From: CAVZOY01 sp963777095
Lineage (GTDB): Bacteria; Actinomycetota; Actinomycetes; Mycobacteriales; Geodermatophilaceae
Direction: 5' to 3'
Length of the DNA stretch: 64,000 bases
Assembly (NCBI GenBank): GCA_963777095.1
Contig: CAVZOY010000001.1
Location: forward strand, 558,001-622,000
Shown here: piece by piece, positions 34,669-43,228 of the stretch
Layout: the number at the start of each line of letters is the position of its first letter
Numbering within the stretch: the stretch's first letter is position 1
Translations under genes and position numbers: made by a program
The notes under the pieces: generated by a model
The model's input: the letters and a program-made list of their open reading frames with translations, nothing else
Databases searched by the model: none
Told to the model about the DNA's origin: nothing

Positions 34669-37288
34669 ATGGTCAATCGCCTGACGGCGCGCCATCGGGT
34701 GCACAGCGTCAAGATCGTCGTTCCTGAGCTGCCGGTCGAGTTCATCCCCCGGCCGTATCTCCGGCAACGACTGGAGCAGGCAACTGCGGCACAGGTCGTC
34801 GTGGTCAGTGCTCCGGCCGGATCCGGCAAGACGCTGCTGCTGGCGGATTGGGTCCGGAACTGCGAGGACACGGAGACCGCCTGGATCTCCCTGGACGGCG
34901 ACGACAACGATCCGGGGCGGCTCTGGTCCGCGGTGCTGGCGTCGCTGCACGCGCTCCCGTCGATGCGCCGGACCGGGCTTGCTGGGGACGTTGCGGAGGG
35001 ATCCGCATTCCTGACGGTTGACACCGACCTCGTCGAGTCGCTGGCCGAAGCCTTGGACGCCCTCGACTCGCCTGTCCGTGTCCTCCTCGACGACGTGCAC
35101 GAGCTGACCGGGCGGGAGGTCCTGCGGGACCTCGGCCGGCTGATCCGCCGCCGGCCGGAGGGCGTGCAGTTCGTCCTCTCGAGCCGGTCGGATCCACCGA
35201 TCTCGATCCCTCGGCTGAGGCTGGAGGGCCGGTTGCACGAGCTCCGCGCCGACGTCCTACGGTTCAGCCTCGAGGACACCACTGCGCTGTTGGCCGCCAG
35301 CGGGCTCACGCTGGACCCGGCCCAGGTGGCGGTTCTGCACCAGCGCACGGAGGGCTGGGCAGCCGGCCTACGGCTTGCCGCGCTCGCGATGCGCCGGACC
35401 GACGACGCGGTCGCCTTCCTGACCCAGTTCTCGGGGGACGAGCGCTCGGTCGCCGAGTACCTGACCGGGGAGATCCTCGACGGCCTCAAGCCGGAGAACC
35501 AGGATTTCCTGCGCGTCGTCAGCGTCTGCTCCCCGATGCCCGCCGTGCTCGCTGCCGAACTGTCCGGACGTGTCGACGCCGATCGACTGCTCGACCGGCT
35601 CCGGTCCGAGACCGCGCTCGTGGAACGGACCTCGCCCGGCGAGTACCGCATCCACCCGCTGCTGCGTTCCTACCTGGCCGCCGATCTCGCACGAACGCGT
35701 CCGGAGGTCCACCGACAGCTGCAGGCCGACACCGCACGATGGTGGCTCGCCCATGCCGAACCTGTGCATGCCCTGCGCCACGCAGAACGGGCCGGCGACC
35801 GCGAACTGATCACTCAACTGGTACACGGCTCGGGCGTGACGCTGCTGCTCGGCGGGGACCTGGGTCCGCTGCGCCGTGCGCTCGCCGCCGTGGGCCCGGA
35901 CGCACGCGCAGCGGATCCATGGCTCGCCCTCATGGCGGCGATCACGCAGCTCGAAGCCCGGGCATTGCCCGCCGCGGCCGCCGAGCTGAGGAACGCGCGC
36001 ATCGCCTGGCCGCAGGAGCCGGAGGCCGGCCTCGACGCGCTGCGCTCCAGCGCCGAGCTTCTCGCCGCGGGACTGGGTCTCGTCGGCGAGTTCCCTCCTG
36101 GCGAGCCGGATGACGGTCGCGCGGCACCCGAGCTGGAGGCCCTGCTGCACGTCAGCCGCGGGGCGGCCGAGTTCGGCAAGCCCGACGGTGCGGACGTCGA
36201 TCTGGCCACCCGCGAACTGCATCAGGCCCTGGAACTGGCGCAGTCCCACGACCTCGGGTACCTGGAGGTTCAGAGCCTGTCGATGCTGGCCACGCTGGCC
36301 GCGATGAGCGGCGACTACCCGGGCATGGTGGTGATGGCCGAACATGCCGTGGCCGTCGCGTCCCGCCGCGGTCGAACCCCGTCGGCGTGGTCCGCCGGGC
36401 CGATGGGAATGCTCGCGTACGCCGATCTGACGGCCGGCGATCCGGTGGCCGCGGCAGCGCGCTGCGAGGAGGCGCTCAGCACGTGGGACACGCTGCCCCC
36501 GGAATCGGCGTACACGCTGCGCGCGGTGCACGGAGCCGCCCTTGCCGACCAGGGGCAACGCGCAGCCGGGCTCGCCGAGATCCGGTCTGCGCGTGCCGAG
36601 TGCGCGGACACGCCGGCGCCGCCGTCCATGCTCGCCGCGCTCGGGGTGCTCGAGCATCGGGCTGCTCTGCTGAACGGCAACCTGGAGGCGGCACGCCAGG
36701 TCGAGCAATGGCTTGCCCCGCGGATCGGCGAGACGGGCGAAACCCTGCTGCTGCAGGCCTGGACCGAGGCAGCCAGCGGGCGGCACGAGGCGGCGCGCAC
36801 GATCGTGGCGCCGGTGTTCGAGCCCGGCGTACCGAACCTCCTGCCGTCCACGGTGGTCGAGGCGCACCTCGTCGAGGCGGAGGCAGCACTGCAGGCGGAC
36901 GACATGAGCGCGGGCCGGAACGCGCTGGAGCTCGGCCCTGGCGCAGGCCGAGACCGTCGGCGTGGTCCGGCCGTTCGCCCTCGCCGGGCCGTGCACCCAG
37001 AAGTTGCTGAGCACTCGAGCGGCCGGCATCGGGAGGGGACCGTTCGCCGCCCGTGTGGCCGCCGCCCGCGCCGCAATCGTGCCGGACGCCGCTGCGCTGC
37101 TCAGCGAGCGGGAGCTCGACGTTCTGGCGATGCTGCCGTCCTTGCTCAGCGCGAGGGAGATCGCCGATGAGTTCACGGTGTCGGTCAACACCGTGAAGAG
37201 CCACATCCGGTCCATCTACGCGAAGCTGGGTGTCACGTCCCGGCGGGACGCCGTGCTCCACGCACACGATCGCGGCCTGCTGCCGTGA
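34669..37288 (+). pseudogene. MalT-like LuxR-family regulator 2 (LAL/STAND ATPase), one +1 frameshift near base 36931
   Basis: Corrected product is 872 residues. V-K-I-V-V-P-E-L-P-V-E-F opens the ATPase; Walker A A-P-A-G-S-G-K-T is at 48-55 and Walker B V-R-V-L-L-D-D-V-H-E-L near 130. The helical middle and the HTH (E-F-T-V-S-V-N-T-V-K-S-H-I-R-S-I-Y-A-K-L-G-V) closely match regulator 1, so these two are recent paralogs. An extra base after A-L-E near 36931 puts the HTH out of frame; the corrected frame reads S-A-L-A-Q-A-E-T-V-G-V-V-R-P-F. ATG 34669 follows GGAAGAGG. It lies 189 bp after regulator 3 on the same strand. Confidence 0.83.
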
Positions 37289-37552
37289 GGCGGCGCCGGC
37301 CCCCGACGTGCAGCGCGGAACGCCCCGGGGCTGCGAAACCCGTGGAACGGATCCATCCGTGCCGCTAGGTTGATCGCGCACCACCCGGCGGAACACGAGG
37401 TTGTGATGTCCACCCGACCCGACGGCGGAAGAGCGGTGCTCCGGCGAACGCTGCCCACCGGAAAGGTGCCGATCCCCGCGCAACCAACCCACCCGGTTAT
37501 CTCGACACGACACCTTCCCTCATGGCGAGGTACAGGCACTCTAGGAGGCCGC

Positions 37553-37795
37553 GTGCCTTCCGACGACGAACTGCTCGAACGCACGCTCGCCTTCTCCGGC
37601 ACGTACGTGTCCGACGACGGTCACCTGACCATCAGGCGATTCGCGGGTTCGCTCGAGTACTCCGGGAGCCGCTACCTGGGCTACTGCCGCAGCTGCGCCC
37701 GCGCACGGCTCATCCCGGCAACCGGCGAACCGCTCCCCGACCTCTCCTCGGCTGTTCGGTTCGCCGCGACCCACCGCCACGGTGACGCCGACTGA
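37553..37795 (+). CDS. Small hypothetical protein with a CxxC pair (80 aa)
   Basis: Function unknown. It starts V-P-S-D-D-E-L-L-E-R-T-L-A-F-S-G after GGAGGCCGC, and contains T-Y-V-S-D-D-G-H-L-T-I-R-R-F-A-G-S-L-E-Y and G-Y-C-R-S-C-A-R-A-R-L. The single C-x-x-C could bind metal or act in redox but lacks a second pair. The open frame extends upstream to 37370 without a good start. It follows LAL regulator 2 in the same direction after a 264-bp gap in which I see only a possible TAGGTT -10-like hexamer near 37366. Confidence 0.6.
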   Translation: MPSDDELLERTLAFSGTYVSDDGHLTIRRFAGSLEYSGSRYLGYCRSCARARLIPATGEPLPDLSSAVRFAATHRHGDAD

Positions 37796-38006
37796 CCGGA
37801 TCGCGCCCTGACCCGGTGACGTGGCCTGGTGCTTCGCCCACACCACGGGGGTGATGTCCGGAGCCGGTCGTCCGCCTAGCTTGAAGATCCGCCCCTCGCC
37901 GTCGGGCCGCACGCTGCGACACGTCGGCACCCGGGTGCGAGGGCGCTGCCCCGTGGGTGCATGCCCCCGCCGTCCGGGATCTCCCGCGGCGATGAGAGAA
38001 GGACGC

Positions 38007-38612
38007 ATGCGCGCGCAGGACGATCCGCCCTCCGAGTCCGGCGAGGAGTCCGACGAGTCGGGGGGCGGCGGGCTCTTCGATGCATCGGCAGCAGTTCTCT
38101 CGGCGGAGTCGCGGGGGGAGACCGTCGACCAGGTGCTCGACCGCAATGTCGCCGAACTCCTGCAGGAGCTGCGGGTCGCCTTCACCGGCGTGCAGATCCT
38201 GTTCGCGTTCCTCCTCGGCCTGTCCTTCACCCAGCGCTTCCAGGAGATCGGCGGGTTCGGCCTCGCCGTCTACACGACGGCGCTGATGTCCACCGCAGTC
38301 GCGACGATGGTGCTGATCGCCCCGGTGTCCTTCCACCGGCTCGTCTTCCGCCGGCGCCAGAAGGCGGCACTCGTGGTCGTCGCCGACCGATTGCTCATCA
38401 TCGGCCTCGCCCTGCTCGTCCCCGCGATCTGCAGCTCTGTCCTGCTGATCCTGGACGTCACTCTCGGCAGATGGCAGGCGATCCTCGGTAGCTCGATCAC
38501 AGCCTTCGTCGGAGCGCTCACCTGGTACGCGCTCCCGCTGGCGATCCGCCGCTCCGGCCAGGGCGTGAGCCCGGTCCACCACCGGCACCGGACCCAGCGG
38601 GTGGAGGTCTGA
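38007..38612 (+). CDS. DUF6328 family membrane protein
   Basis: A 201-residue protein. An acidic Ser/Glu-rich tail (1-45) precedes D-R-N-V-A-E-L-L-Q-E-L-R-V-A-F-T-G-V-Q-I-L, the signature of this family, and then four helices near 58-80, 88-108, 120-145 and 152-175. The loop F-H-R-L-V-F-R-R-R-Q-K carries the conserved basic stretch. Function is unknown. ATG 38007 follows GAGAAGGACGC. A GGGTGA half-element lies about 155 bp upstream (37849-37854) without a good left arm. Confidence 0.75.
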   Translation: MRAQDDPPSESGEESDESGGGGLFDASAAVLSAESRGETVDQVLDRNVAELLQELRVAFTGVQILFAFLLGLSFTQRFQEIGGFGLAVYTTALMSTAVATMVLIAPVSFHRLVFRRRQKAALVVVADRLLIIGLALLVPAICSSVLLILDVTLGRWQAILGSSITAFVGALTWYALPLAIRRSGQGVSPVHHRHRTQRVEV

Positions 38613-38703
38613 CATCCGCCGGGGCCGATCATCGGTCCTGTCGCGAACAACGCGCGCCCGGGAGAGCTCGCCGCGACCGCGGACCTGCTGGTCGAGGGCA
38701 CTG

Positions 38704-38928
38704 TCAGCCCAGGTACGGCGGCTGTCCATCGGCAATGGCTTGGGCGACCTGGAGCCGCGTCGGCAGGTCCATCGGCAGGCCCGGGAGATCCGCGCCCGGC
38801 ACCCACGCGGCATCGCTGGTCTCGTGCTCGTCACGGTGAGGGGTCCCACTCACAGCACGGGCGCGACAGAGCAGCGTGAACGGCTGCCGCACCCGGCCGC
38901 CGGCGGCGCGGACCACGTGACCGGGGTC
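38704..38928 (-). pseudogene. 5'-truncated NUDIX hydrolase remnant
   Basis: Seventy-four codons from D-P-G-H-V to P-P-Y-L-G match residues 92-165 of the intact Nudix protein at 30887-31384 with no length difference. Shared blocks include H-E-T-S-D-A-A-W-V and G-R-V-R-Q. The Nudix box and N-terminal 91 residues are missing; upstream of 38928 the sequence is unrelated. It cannot be catalytic. Element copy 10 lies about 60 bp upstream. Confidence 0.75.
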
Positions 38929-38985
38929 GGAATGCGCTCGGCACGTGGCCGTGCACTGTCAGCGGCAGCACCGGGCCGAGGACTC

Positions 38986-39002
38986 TCATCCCACCCGGGT
39001 GA
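38986..39002. promoter_or_regulatory. Shared 17-bp element, copy 10 (TCATCC-CACCC-GGGTGA)
   Basis: Lies between the Nudix remnant and the end of the oxidase gene. One mismatch in the left arm relative to a perfect inverted repeat. It is the only copy not in a divergent gap and may be a leftover of the truncated Nudix copy's promoter. Confidence 0.5.
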
Positions 39003-39016
39003 GGGCGACCGGCCCG

Positions 39017-40159
39017 TCAGAGCACCATGGCGGGACGACGCGGGTCGAACAGACCGATCGGATGACGCGTCGCCCCCTCCGTGGCGAGGTCGGCCAGGAT
39101 CTCGCCGATCACGGGCACGAACTTGAAGCCGTGGCCGGAGAAGCCGCAGGCGATGGTGACCTGGTCGTGGGAGGGGTGCGTCGCGACCACGAAGTGCTCG
39201 TCCGGCGTGGTGGTGTACATGCACGCCGCGGCGGTCAGGAACCGACCCGGCAGGGTCGGGAGTATCCGGCGGACGTCCGCGGCGATGACGTCGACCTCGT
39301 CGGGGTGCACGTCGCGGTCGAGGGTCGCCGGCGTGGTGACGACCCCATGCCGGAAGAACGCGACCTTCACGCCGCCGTCCGGGCCGTCGATGGCCGGGAA
39401 GCCGTAGAGCTGACGCTCCGGCCCGCCGTGGATCCAGACCGGATGACGATCAGGGGCGAAGGGGCCGACGCCGCCCTCGGGCTGGAACCAGTACATGACC
39501 TGCCGCTCGACGGTCAGCGGAAGGCCGAGGCCGGCGAGCAGCTCGGGCGCCCACGCGCCAGGGCAGACGATCAGCCTGCCGGCGGTGTAGGTGGCCGCCG
39601 CGGTGGTCACCTGCACGCCGCCGTCCGTCGTCGTCGCCCACTGCAGCGCCGGCTCGTCGAAGTGCAGGTCGGCCCCCCGCTGCGCAGCGAGTGACAGGTG
39701 GGCGGTCACGGTCGCCTCCGGCCGGACGAACCCGGCGGCGTCCTCGTACACCCCCACCTCCTCGTCCGACGGGGACAGCGTCGGGAACCTCCGGCGCATC
39801 TCGGTCGCGTCGAGGACCTCGTGCGGCAGGTCCCACTGCCGGGCGGAGCGCAGGCTGCCCGCCACCGTGACGGAGTCCGGCCGGCCGAAGTAGAGCCCGC
39901 CGGTGAGGGTCATCAGGTCGGCACCCGAGTCGGTCTCCAGCTGGTCCCAGAGCTCGTAGGCCCGCAGCAGCAGCGGCACGTAGCCGGGATCCTCGAAGTA
40001 GGACTGCCGGATGATCCGCGATCCGCCGTGGCTCGACCCGAAGGAATGCGCCGCGCCGAAGCGCTCCAGACCGAGCACCCGCTGCCCGCGGGCGGCCAGG
40101 TGCGCGGCGGCCGCGCTGCCCATCCCACCGAGCCCGATGACGATGACGTCGTGCGTCAT
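39017..40159 (-). CDS. N-methyl amino acid oxidase (monomeric sarcosine oxidase / N-methyltryptophan oxidase type)
   Basis: A 380-residue FAD enzyme. The Rossmann dinucleotide motif V-I-V-I-G-L-G-G-M-G-S-A-A-A is at 5-18, followed by the FAD-binding S-S-H-G-G-S-R-I-I-R. Cys313 in A-A-A-C-M-Y-T-T-T-P-D-E-H-F corresponds to the covalent FAD attachment site of the family. A-C-G-F-S-G-H-G-F-K-F near 335 is the conserved C-terminal motif. It oxidatively demethylates sarcosine or another N-methyl amino acid, giving formaldehyde and hydrogen peroxide. ATG 40159 is the natural start. It appears to be monocistronic. Confidence 0.88.
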   Translation of the reverse strand: MTHDVIVIGLGGMGSAAAAHLAARGQRVLGLERFGAAHSFGSSHGGSRIIRQSYFEDPGYVPLLLRAYELWDQLETDSGADLMTLTGGLYFGRPDSVTVAGSLRSARQWDLPHEVLDATEMRRRFPTLSPSDEEVGVYEDAAGFVRPEATVTAHLSLAAQRGADLHFDEPALQWATTTDGGVQVTTAAATYTAGRLIVCPGAWAPELLAGLGLPLTVERQVMYWFQPEGGVGPFAPDRHPVWIHGGPERQLYGFPAIDGPDGGVKVAFFRHGVVTTPATLDRDVHPDEVDVIAADVRRILPTLPGRFLTAAACMYTTTPDEHFVVATHPSHDQVTIACGFSGHGFKFVPVIGEILADLATEGATRHPIGLFDPRRPAMVL

Positions 40160-40229
40160 GGCACTCCCCCGGTCTCGGACGATTCGGACGCACAGCCGGC
40201 GGAAGCCCGGCCCTTGTTCCGGAACCTAG

Positions 40230-40380
40230 TCACGTGGCCGCCGCGGGGTCACCGGCACGGCGCCGCGCGGGCAACGGGTAGACCGGGAAGGCGGCGTAGC
40301 AGAGCATGCAGTTGATGGACATGCTGAACTGCCGGTAGGAGTCCAGCTGCCCGGGCGTCCAGTTCGTCGGGTTGGAGGAA
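40230..40380 (-). pseudogene. Fragment resembling the C-terminal part of a fumarate reductase iron-sulfur subunit
   Basis: On the minus strand, in a frame ending at TGA 40230-40232, the translation contains T-P-G-Q-L-D-S-Y-R-Q-F-S-M-S-I-N-C-M-L-C-Y-A-A-F-P. The FrdB family has T-P-x-Q-L-x-x-Y-x-Q-F-S-M-C-I-N-C-x-L-C-Y-A-A-C-P at its 4Fe-4S site. Here two of the four cysteines are Ser and Phe. The frame ends about 20 residues later, and upstream sequence does not look like FrdB. This reads as a decayed fragment. It is distinct from the intact SdhB at 62711, which has a different cluster motif. Confidence 0.5.
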
Positions 40381-40418
40381 GGCACTGCGACCGGGAGGAC
40401 GTGCTGGTTGCTCGTCGC

Positions 40419-40589
40419 ATGGTTGCTCCACTGCCAGAGCCGGGTCCGGAGATCGACCCGAACGAGCCGGTGCCGGACGATCTGGGTGAGCTACTCCCTG
40501 ATGCACCGGAGCCCCTCCCAGCCGCGCCGATCGAGCCGACAACGGACGATCCCGGCGGCGACCCCGGGGGCGTGCCGGAGCCTGCCTGA
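40419..40589 (+). CDS. Small proline-rich hypothetical protein (56 aa)
   Basis: M-V-A-P-L-P-E-P-G-P-E-I-D-P-N-E-P-V-P-D-D-L-G-E continues as an acidic Pro-rich chain to the end. GTG 40401 (preceded by GGGAGGAC) is an alternative start giving 62 residues. The composition suggests an intrinsically disordered protein or a leftover C-terminal tail. It overlaps nothing on the same strand and sits just downstream of, and antisense to, the FrdB-like fragment region. Low confidence that it is expressed. Confidence 0.4.
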   Translation: MVAPLPEPGPEIDPNEPVPDDLGELLPDAPEPLPAAPIEPTTDDPGGDPGGVPEPA

Positions 40590-40667
40590 CGAGCATCAGC
40601 AGAGGGCCGGGGGCGGTCTTTCGACGCCTGCTGAAAGAGCGGGCGCAGCCGACGGGGAGCGCCGTCG

Positions 40668-41903
40668 GTGACGCCGGCGACGCCGCCGACGCGATGGGAG
40701 GGCTACCGGGTCGGTGAGGCCGGCTACCGGCGCATCACGGTCGCATTGTTCGCCGCGGGGGTGACGACCTTCGCGCTGGTGTACAGCACCCAGGCGCTGC
40801 TGCCGGAGTTCACCCGCGAGTTCTCCGTCTCGGCCACGCAGAGCACGTTGTCCGTCTCGCTGACGACGATCGGCCTCGGCATCGCGCTGCTCATAGCGGG
40901 GCCGCTCTCGGAGGTGGTGGGTCGGACGCGGCTGATCCACATTTCGCTTGCTGCGTCCGCAGTGGTGGCGGTCGCCTGCGCGGTCGCGCCGACCTGGGAA
41001 GTGCTCCTGGGCCTGCGCCTTCTCGTGGGCGTCACCCTGGCCGGACTGCCTGCGGTCGCCACCGCCTACCTGCGCGAGGAACTGCACCCAGGTACGCACG
41101 CCCGGGCCGCCGGCGTCTACATCGGCGGCAACGCCATCGGTGGGATGACCGGCCGCCTGGTCACCGGCCCCATCGCCGACCTCGCGGACTGGCGGTGGGC
41201 GCTGGCCGCCGTCGCCGGCGTCGGCCTCATCTGCGCCGTCGCCGTCGGGCTGCTGCTTCCGGCCTCGCGCAACTTCACCCCCGCGCCGGCCCGCCTCGGC
41301 CATCTCGCATCCATGACACGGCGGGCCCTCGCTGACCGGGCGCTACTGGCGCTCTACGCCGTCGGCGCCTGCTCGTGCGGAGCGTTCGTGGCCGTCTACA
41401 ACGCGATGGGCTTCCGGCTGACCTCGGCGCCGTTCGACCTGCCCCTGGGCGTCGCCGGGCTCATCTTCCTGCTCTACCCCGTCGGCACCCTCGGCTCGAT
41501 CGTCGCCGGCCGCCTGGCCGACCGCTTCTCCCGCCGCGCCGTCGTGCCGATCGGCTGCCTCGTCACCGTCGCGGGCGTCCTGCTCACGCTTCCCGACGTG
41601 CTGCGCCTGGTGGTCGTCGGCCTGGCGGTGATGACCGCGGGCTTCTTCGCCGTTCACGGGGTCGCCAGCGGGTGGGTGCCCGCCCGCGCCCACGCCGGCG
41701 GGGTGGCCTCGGGACAGGCGGCGTCCCTCTACCTGTTCGCCTACTACCTGGGGTCTTCCGTCTTCGGCACCGTCACCGGTCGCGCGTGGACCGCGGGCGC
41801 CTGGACCGGCGTGGTTCTGCTGTCCTCCGGGCTCCTCCTCGTCACCGGTCTGCTGGCCGTCTGGCTGCGACGCACGCCGCCACTGGACGCTCTGCGTCGC
41901 TGA
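40668..41903 (+). CDS. MFS transporter (YnfM-like, 12 helices)
   Basis: A 411-residue, 12-helix MFS protein. Landmarks are Y-S-T-Q-A-L-L-P-E-F-T-R-E-F near helix 1, G-P-L-S-E-V-V-G-R-T-R-L (motif A) after helix 2, and G-R-L-A-D-R-F-S-R-R in the second half. The pattern A-L-V-Y-S-T-Q-A-L-L-P fits the YnfM/arabinose-efflux subgroup. Substrate is unknown. The start is GTG 40668 with GGGGAG upstream; a small CCGACGG-CCGTCGG hairpin precedes it. It lies upstream of the D-tartrate dehydratase gene with a 127-bp gap. Confidence 0.85.
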   Translation: MTPATPPTRWEGYRVGEAGYRRITVALFAAGVTTFALVYSTQALLPEFTREFSVSATQSTLSVSLTTIGLGIALLIAGPLSEVVGRTRLIHISLAASAVVAVACAVAPTWEVLLGLRLLVGVTLAGLPAVATAYLREELHPGTHARAAGVYIGGNAIGGMTGRLVTGPIADLADWRWALAAVAGVGLICAVAVGLLLPASRNFTPAPARLGHLASMTRRALADRALLALYAVGACSCGAFVAVYNAMGFRLTSAPFDLPLGVAGLIFLLYPVGTLGSIVAGRLADRFSRRAVVPIGCLVTVAGVLLTLPDVLRLVVVGLAVMTAGFFAVHGVASGWVPARAHAGGVASGQAASLYLFAYYLGSSVFGTVTGRAWTAGAWTGVVLLSSGLLLVTGLLAVWLRRTPPLDALRR

Positions 41904-42030
41904 TCCCGGCCGCCCCTGTGGCCGGCAACCTGAGGCTCGACGCCGTCGCCGGTCGGGCAGCCCCGAGGCTAGGGTCAGGACGGCACCGGGACCGGTGGCG
42001 CCGGGCCGTTTTCCGGGAGAGGTCGCGTCC

Positions 42031-43206
42031 GTGCGCATCGTCGACATCCGCGAGAAGACCGTTCCGATCGAAGCGGACATGTCCAACGCGTTCATCAACT
42101 TCTCGAAGATGAACGTCAGCGTTCTCGCGATCGTCACCGACGAGACGCGCGACGGGAAGCCGGTGATCGGGTACGGCTTCAACTCCAATGGGCGGTACGC
42201 GCAGGGCGGGCTGCTGCGCGAGCGGATCATCCCGCGGGTCCTCGAGACTGAGCCGGACAGCCTGATCGGCGAGCACGGTGACCTGGACCCGGAGCTGATC
42301 TGGCGGGCGGGGATGCGGGACGAGAAGCCCGGCGGTCACGGCGACCGGGCGGTCGCGATGGGCATTCTGGACATGGCGTCCTGGGACCTCGCCGCCAAGC
42401 TCGCGGGAGTTCCGCTCTACCGGTTGCTGAGTTCCCGTGCCCGGGATCCGCGTACACCGGAGACACCGGCGGAGAAGGTCTGGGTCTACGCGGCGGGCGG
42501 CTACTACTACCCCGGCCGCGGGATCGAGGCCCTCCAGGCGGAGATGCGTTCTTACGTGGACATGGGCTACCGCACGGTCAAGATGAAGGTCGGCGGCGCT
42601 CCGCTGGACGACGATGTGCGGCGCATCGAGGCCGTCCTCACGGTCTTGCCCGAGGGGTGCGACCTCGCGGTGGACGCGAACGGGCGCTTCGACCTCGACC
42701 AGGCCCTGGCATACGCCGACGCGCTCAGCGCCTATCCCCTGCACTGGTACGAGGAGGCCGGGGACCCGCTGGACTACGAGTCGCTGCGCCTGCTGGCCGA
42801 GCGGTACGAGGGCCCGCTGGCGACGGGCGAGAACCTGCTGTCCTTCCACGAGGCCCGCAACCTCATCCGCTACGGCGGGCTGCGTCCCGACCGGGACATC
42901 CTGCAGATGGACCCGGCGCTGAGCTACGGGCTCACCGAGTTCCGCCGGATCGTGGCGATGCTGTTCGACTCGGGCTGGAACCCCGACCGGTGCGTTCCGC
43001 ACGGTGGCCATCAGTTCAACCTGTCCATCGCGTCGGCATTCCACCTGCACGGCTGCGAGTCCTACCCGGGCATCTTCGAGCCGTTCGGCGGTTTCGCCGA
43101 CGGCTATCCCATCGAGGACGGGCACGTGCGGCTCCCCGATGCGCCCGGCATCGGGCTCGAGCTGAAGGCGTCTCTCGCGCCCGTCCTGAAGGGCGTCCTG
43201 GCCTAG
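42031..43206 (+). CDS. D(-)-tartrate dehydratase (enolase superfamily)
   Basis: A 391-residue enolase-superfamily enzyme converting D-tartrate to oxaloacetate and water. It matches the family's defining protein from Bradyrhizobium closely: V-G-Y-G-F-N-S-N-G-R-Y-like near 47, E-K-P-G-G-H-G at 98-104, V-Y-A-A-G-G-Y-Y-Y-P-G near 152. Catalytic residues are in place: K184-M-K186, Asp215 (A-V-D-A-N-G-R-F), Glu241, Glu267 (A-T-G-E-N-L) and H324-G-G-H. GTG 42031 follows GGGAGAGG. It converges with the TctCBA transporter operon, suggesting uptake and breakdown of tartrate or a related dicarboxylate. Confidence 0.88.
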   Translation: MRIVDIREKTVPIEADMSNAFINFSKMNVSVLAIVTDETRDGKPVIGYGFNSNGRYAQGGLLRERIIPRVLETEPDSLIGEHGDLDPELIWRAGMRDEKPGGHGDRAVAMGILDMASWDLAAKLAGVPLYRLLSSRARDPRTPETPAEKVWVYAAGGYYYPGRGIEALQAEMRSYVDMGYRTVKMKVGGAPLDDDVRRIEAVLTVLPEGCDLAVDANGRFDLDQALAYADALSAYPLHWYEEAGDPLDYESLRLLAERYEGPLATGENLLSFHEARNLIRYGGLRPDRDILQMDPALSYGLTEFRRIVAMLFDSGWNPDRCVPHGGHQFNLSIASAFHLHGCESYPGIFEPFGGFADGYPIEDGHVRLPDAPGIGLELKASLAPVLKGVLA

Positions 43207-43228
43207 CGGCGACCGCGGATCTGGTCCG

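Noticed and set aside
31852..35238. A 1128-codon open frame antisense to LAL regulators 3 and 2
   Set aside because: Low-complexity Arg/Gln/Gly composition with no domain. Long antisense frames are expected from GC-rich coding DNA with high third-position GC.
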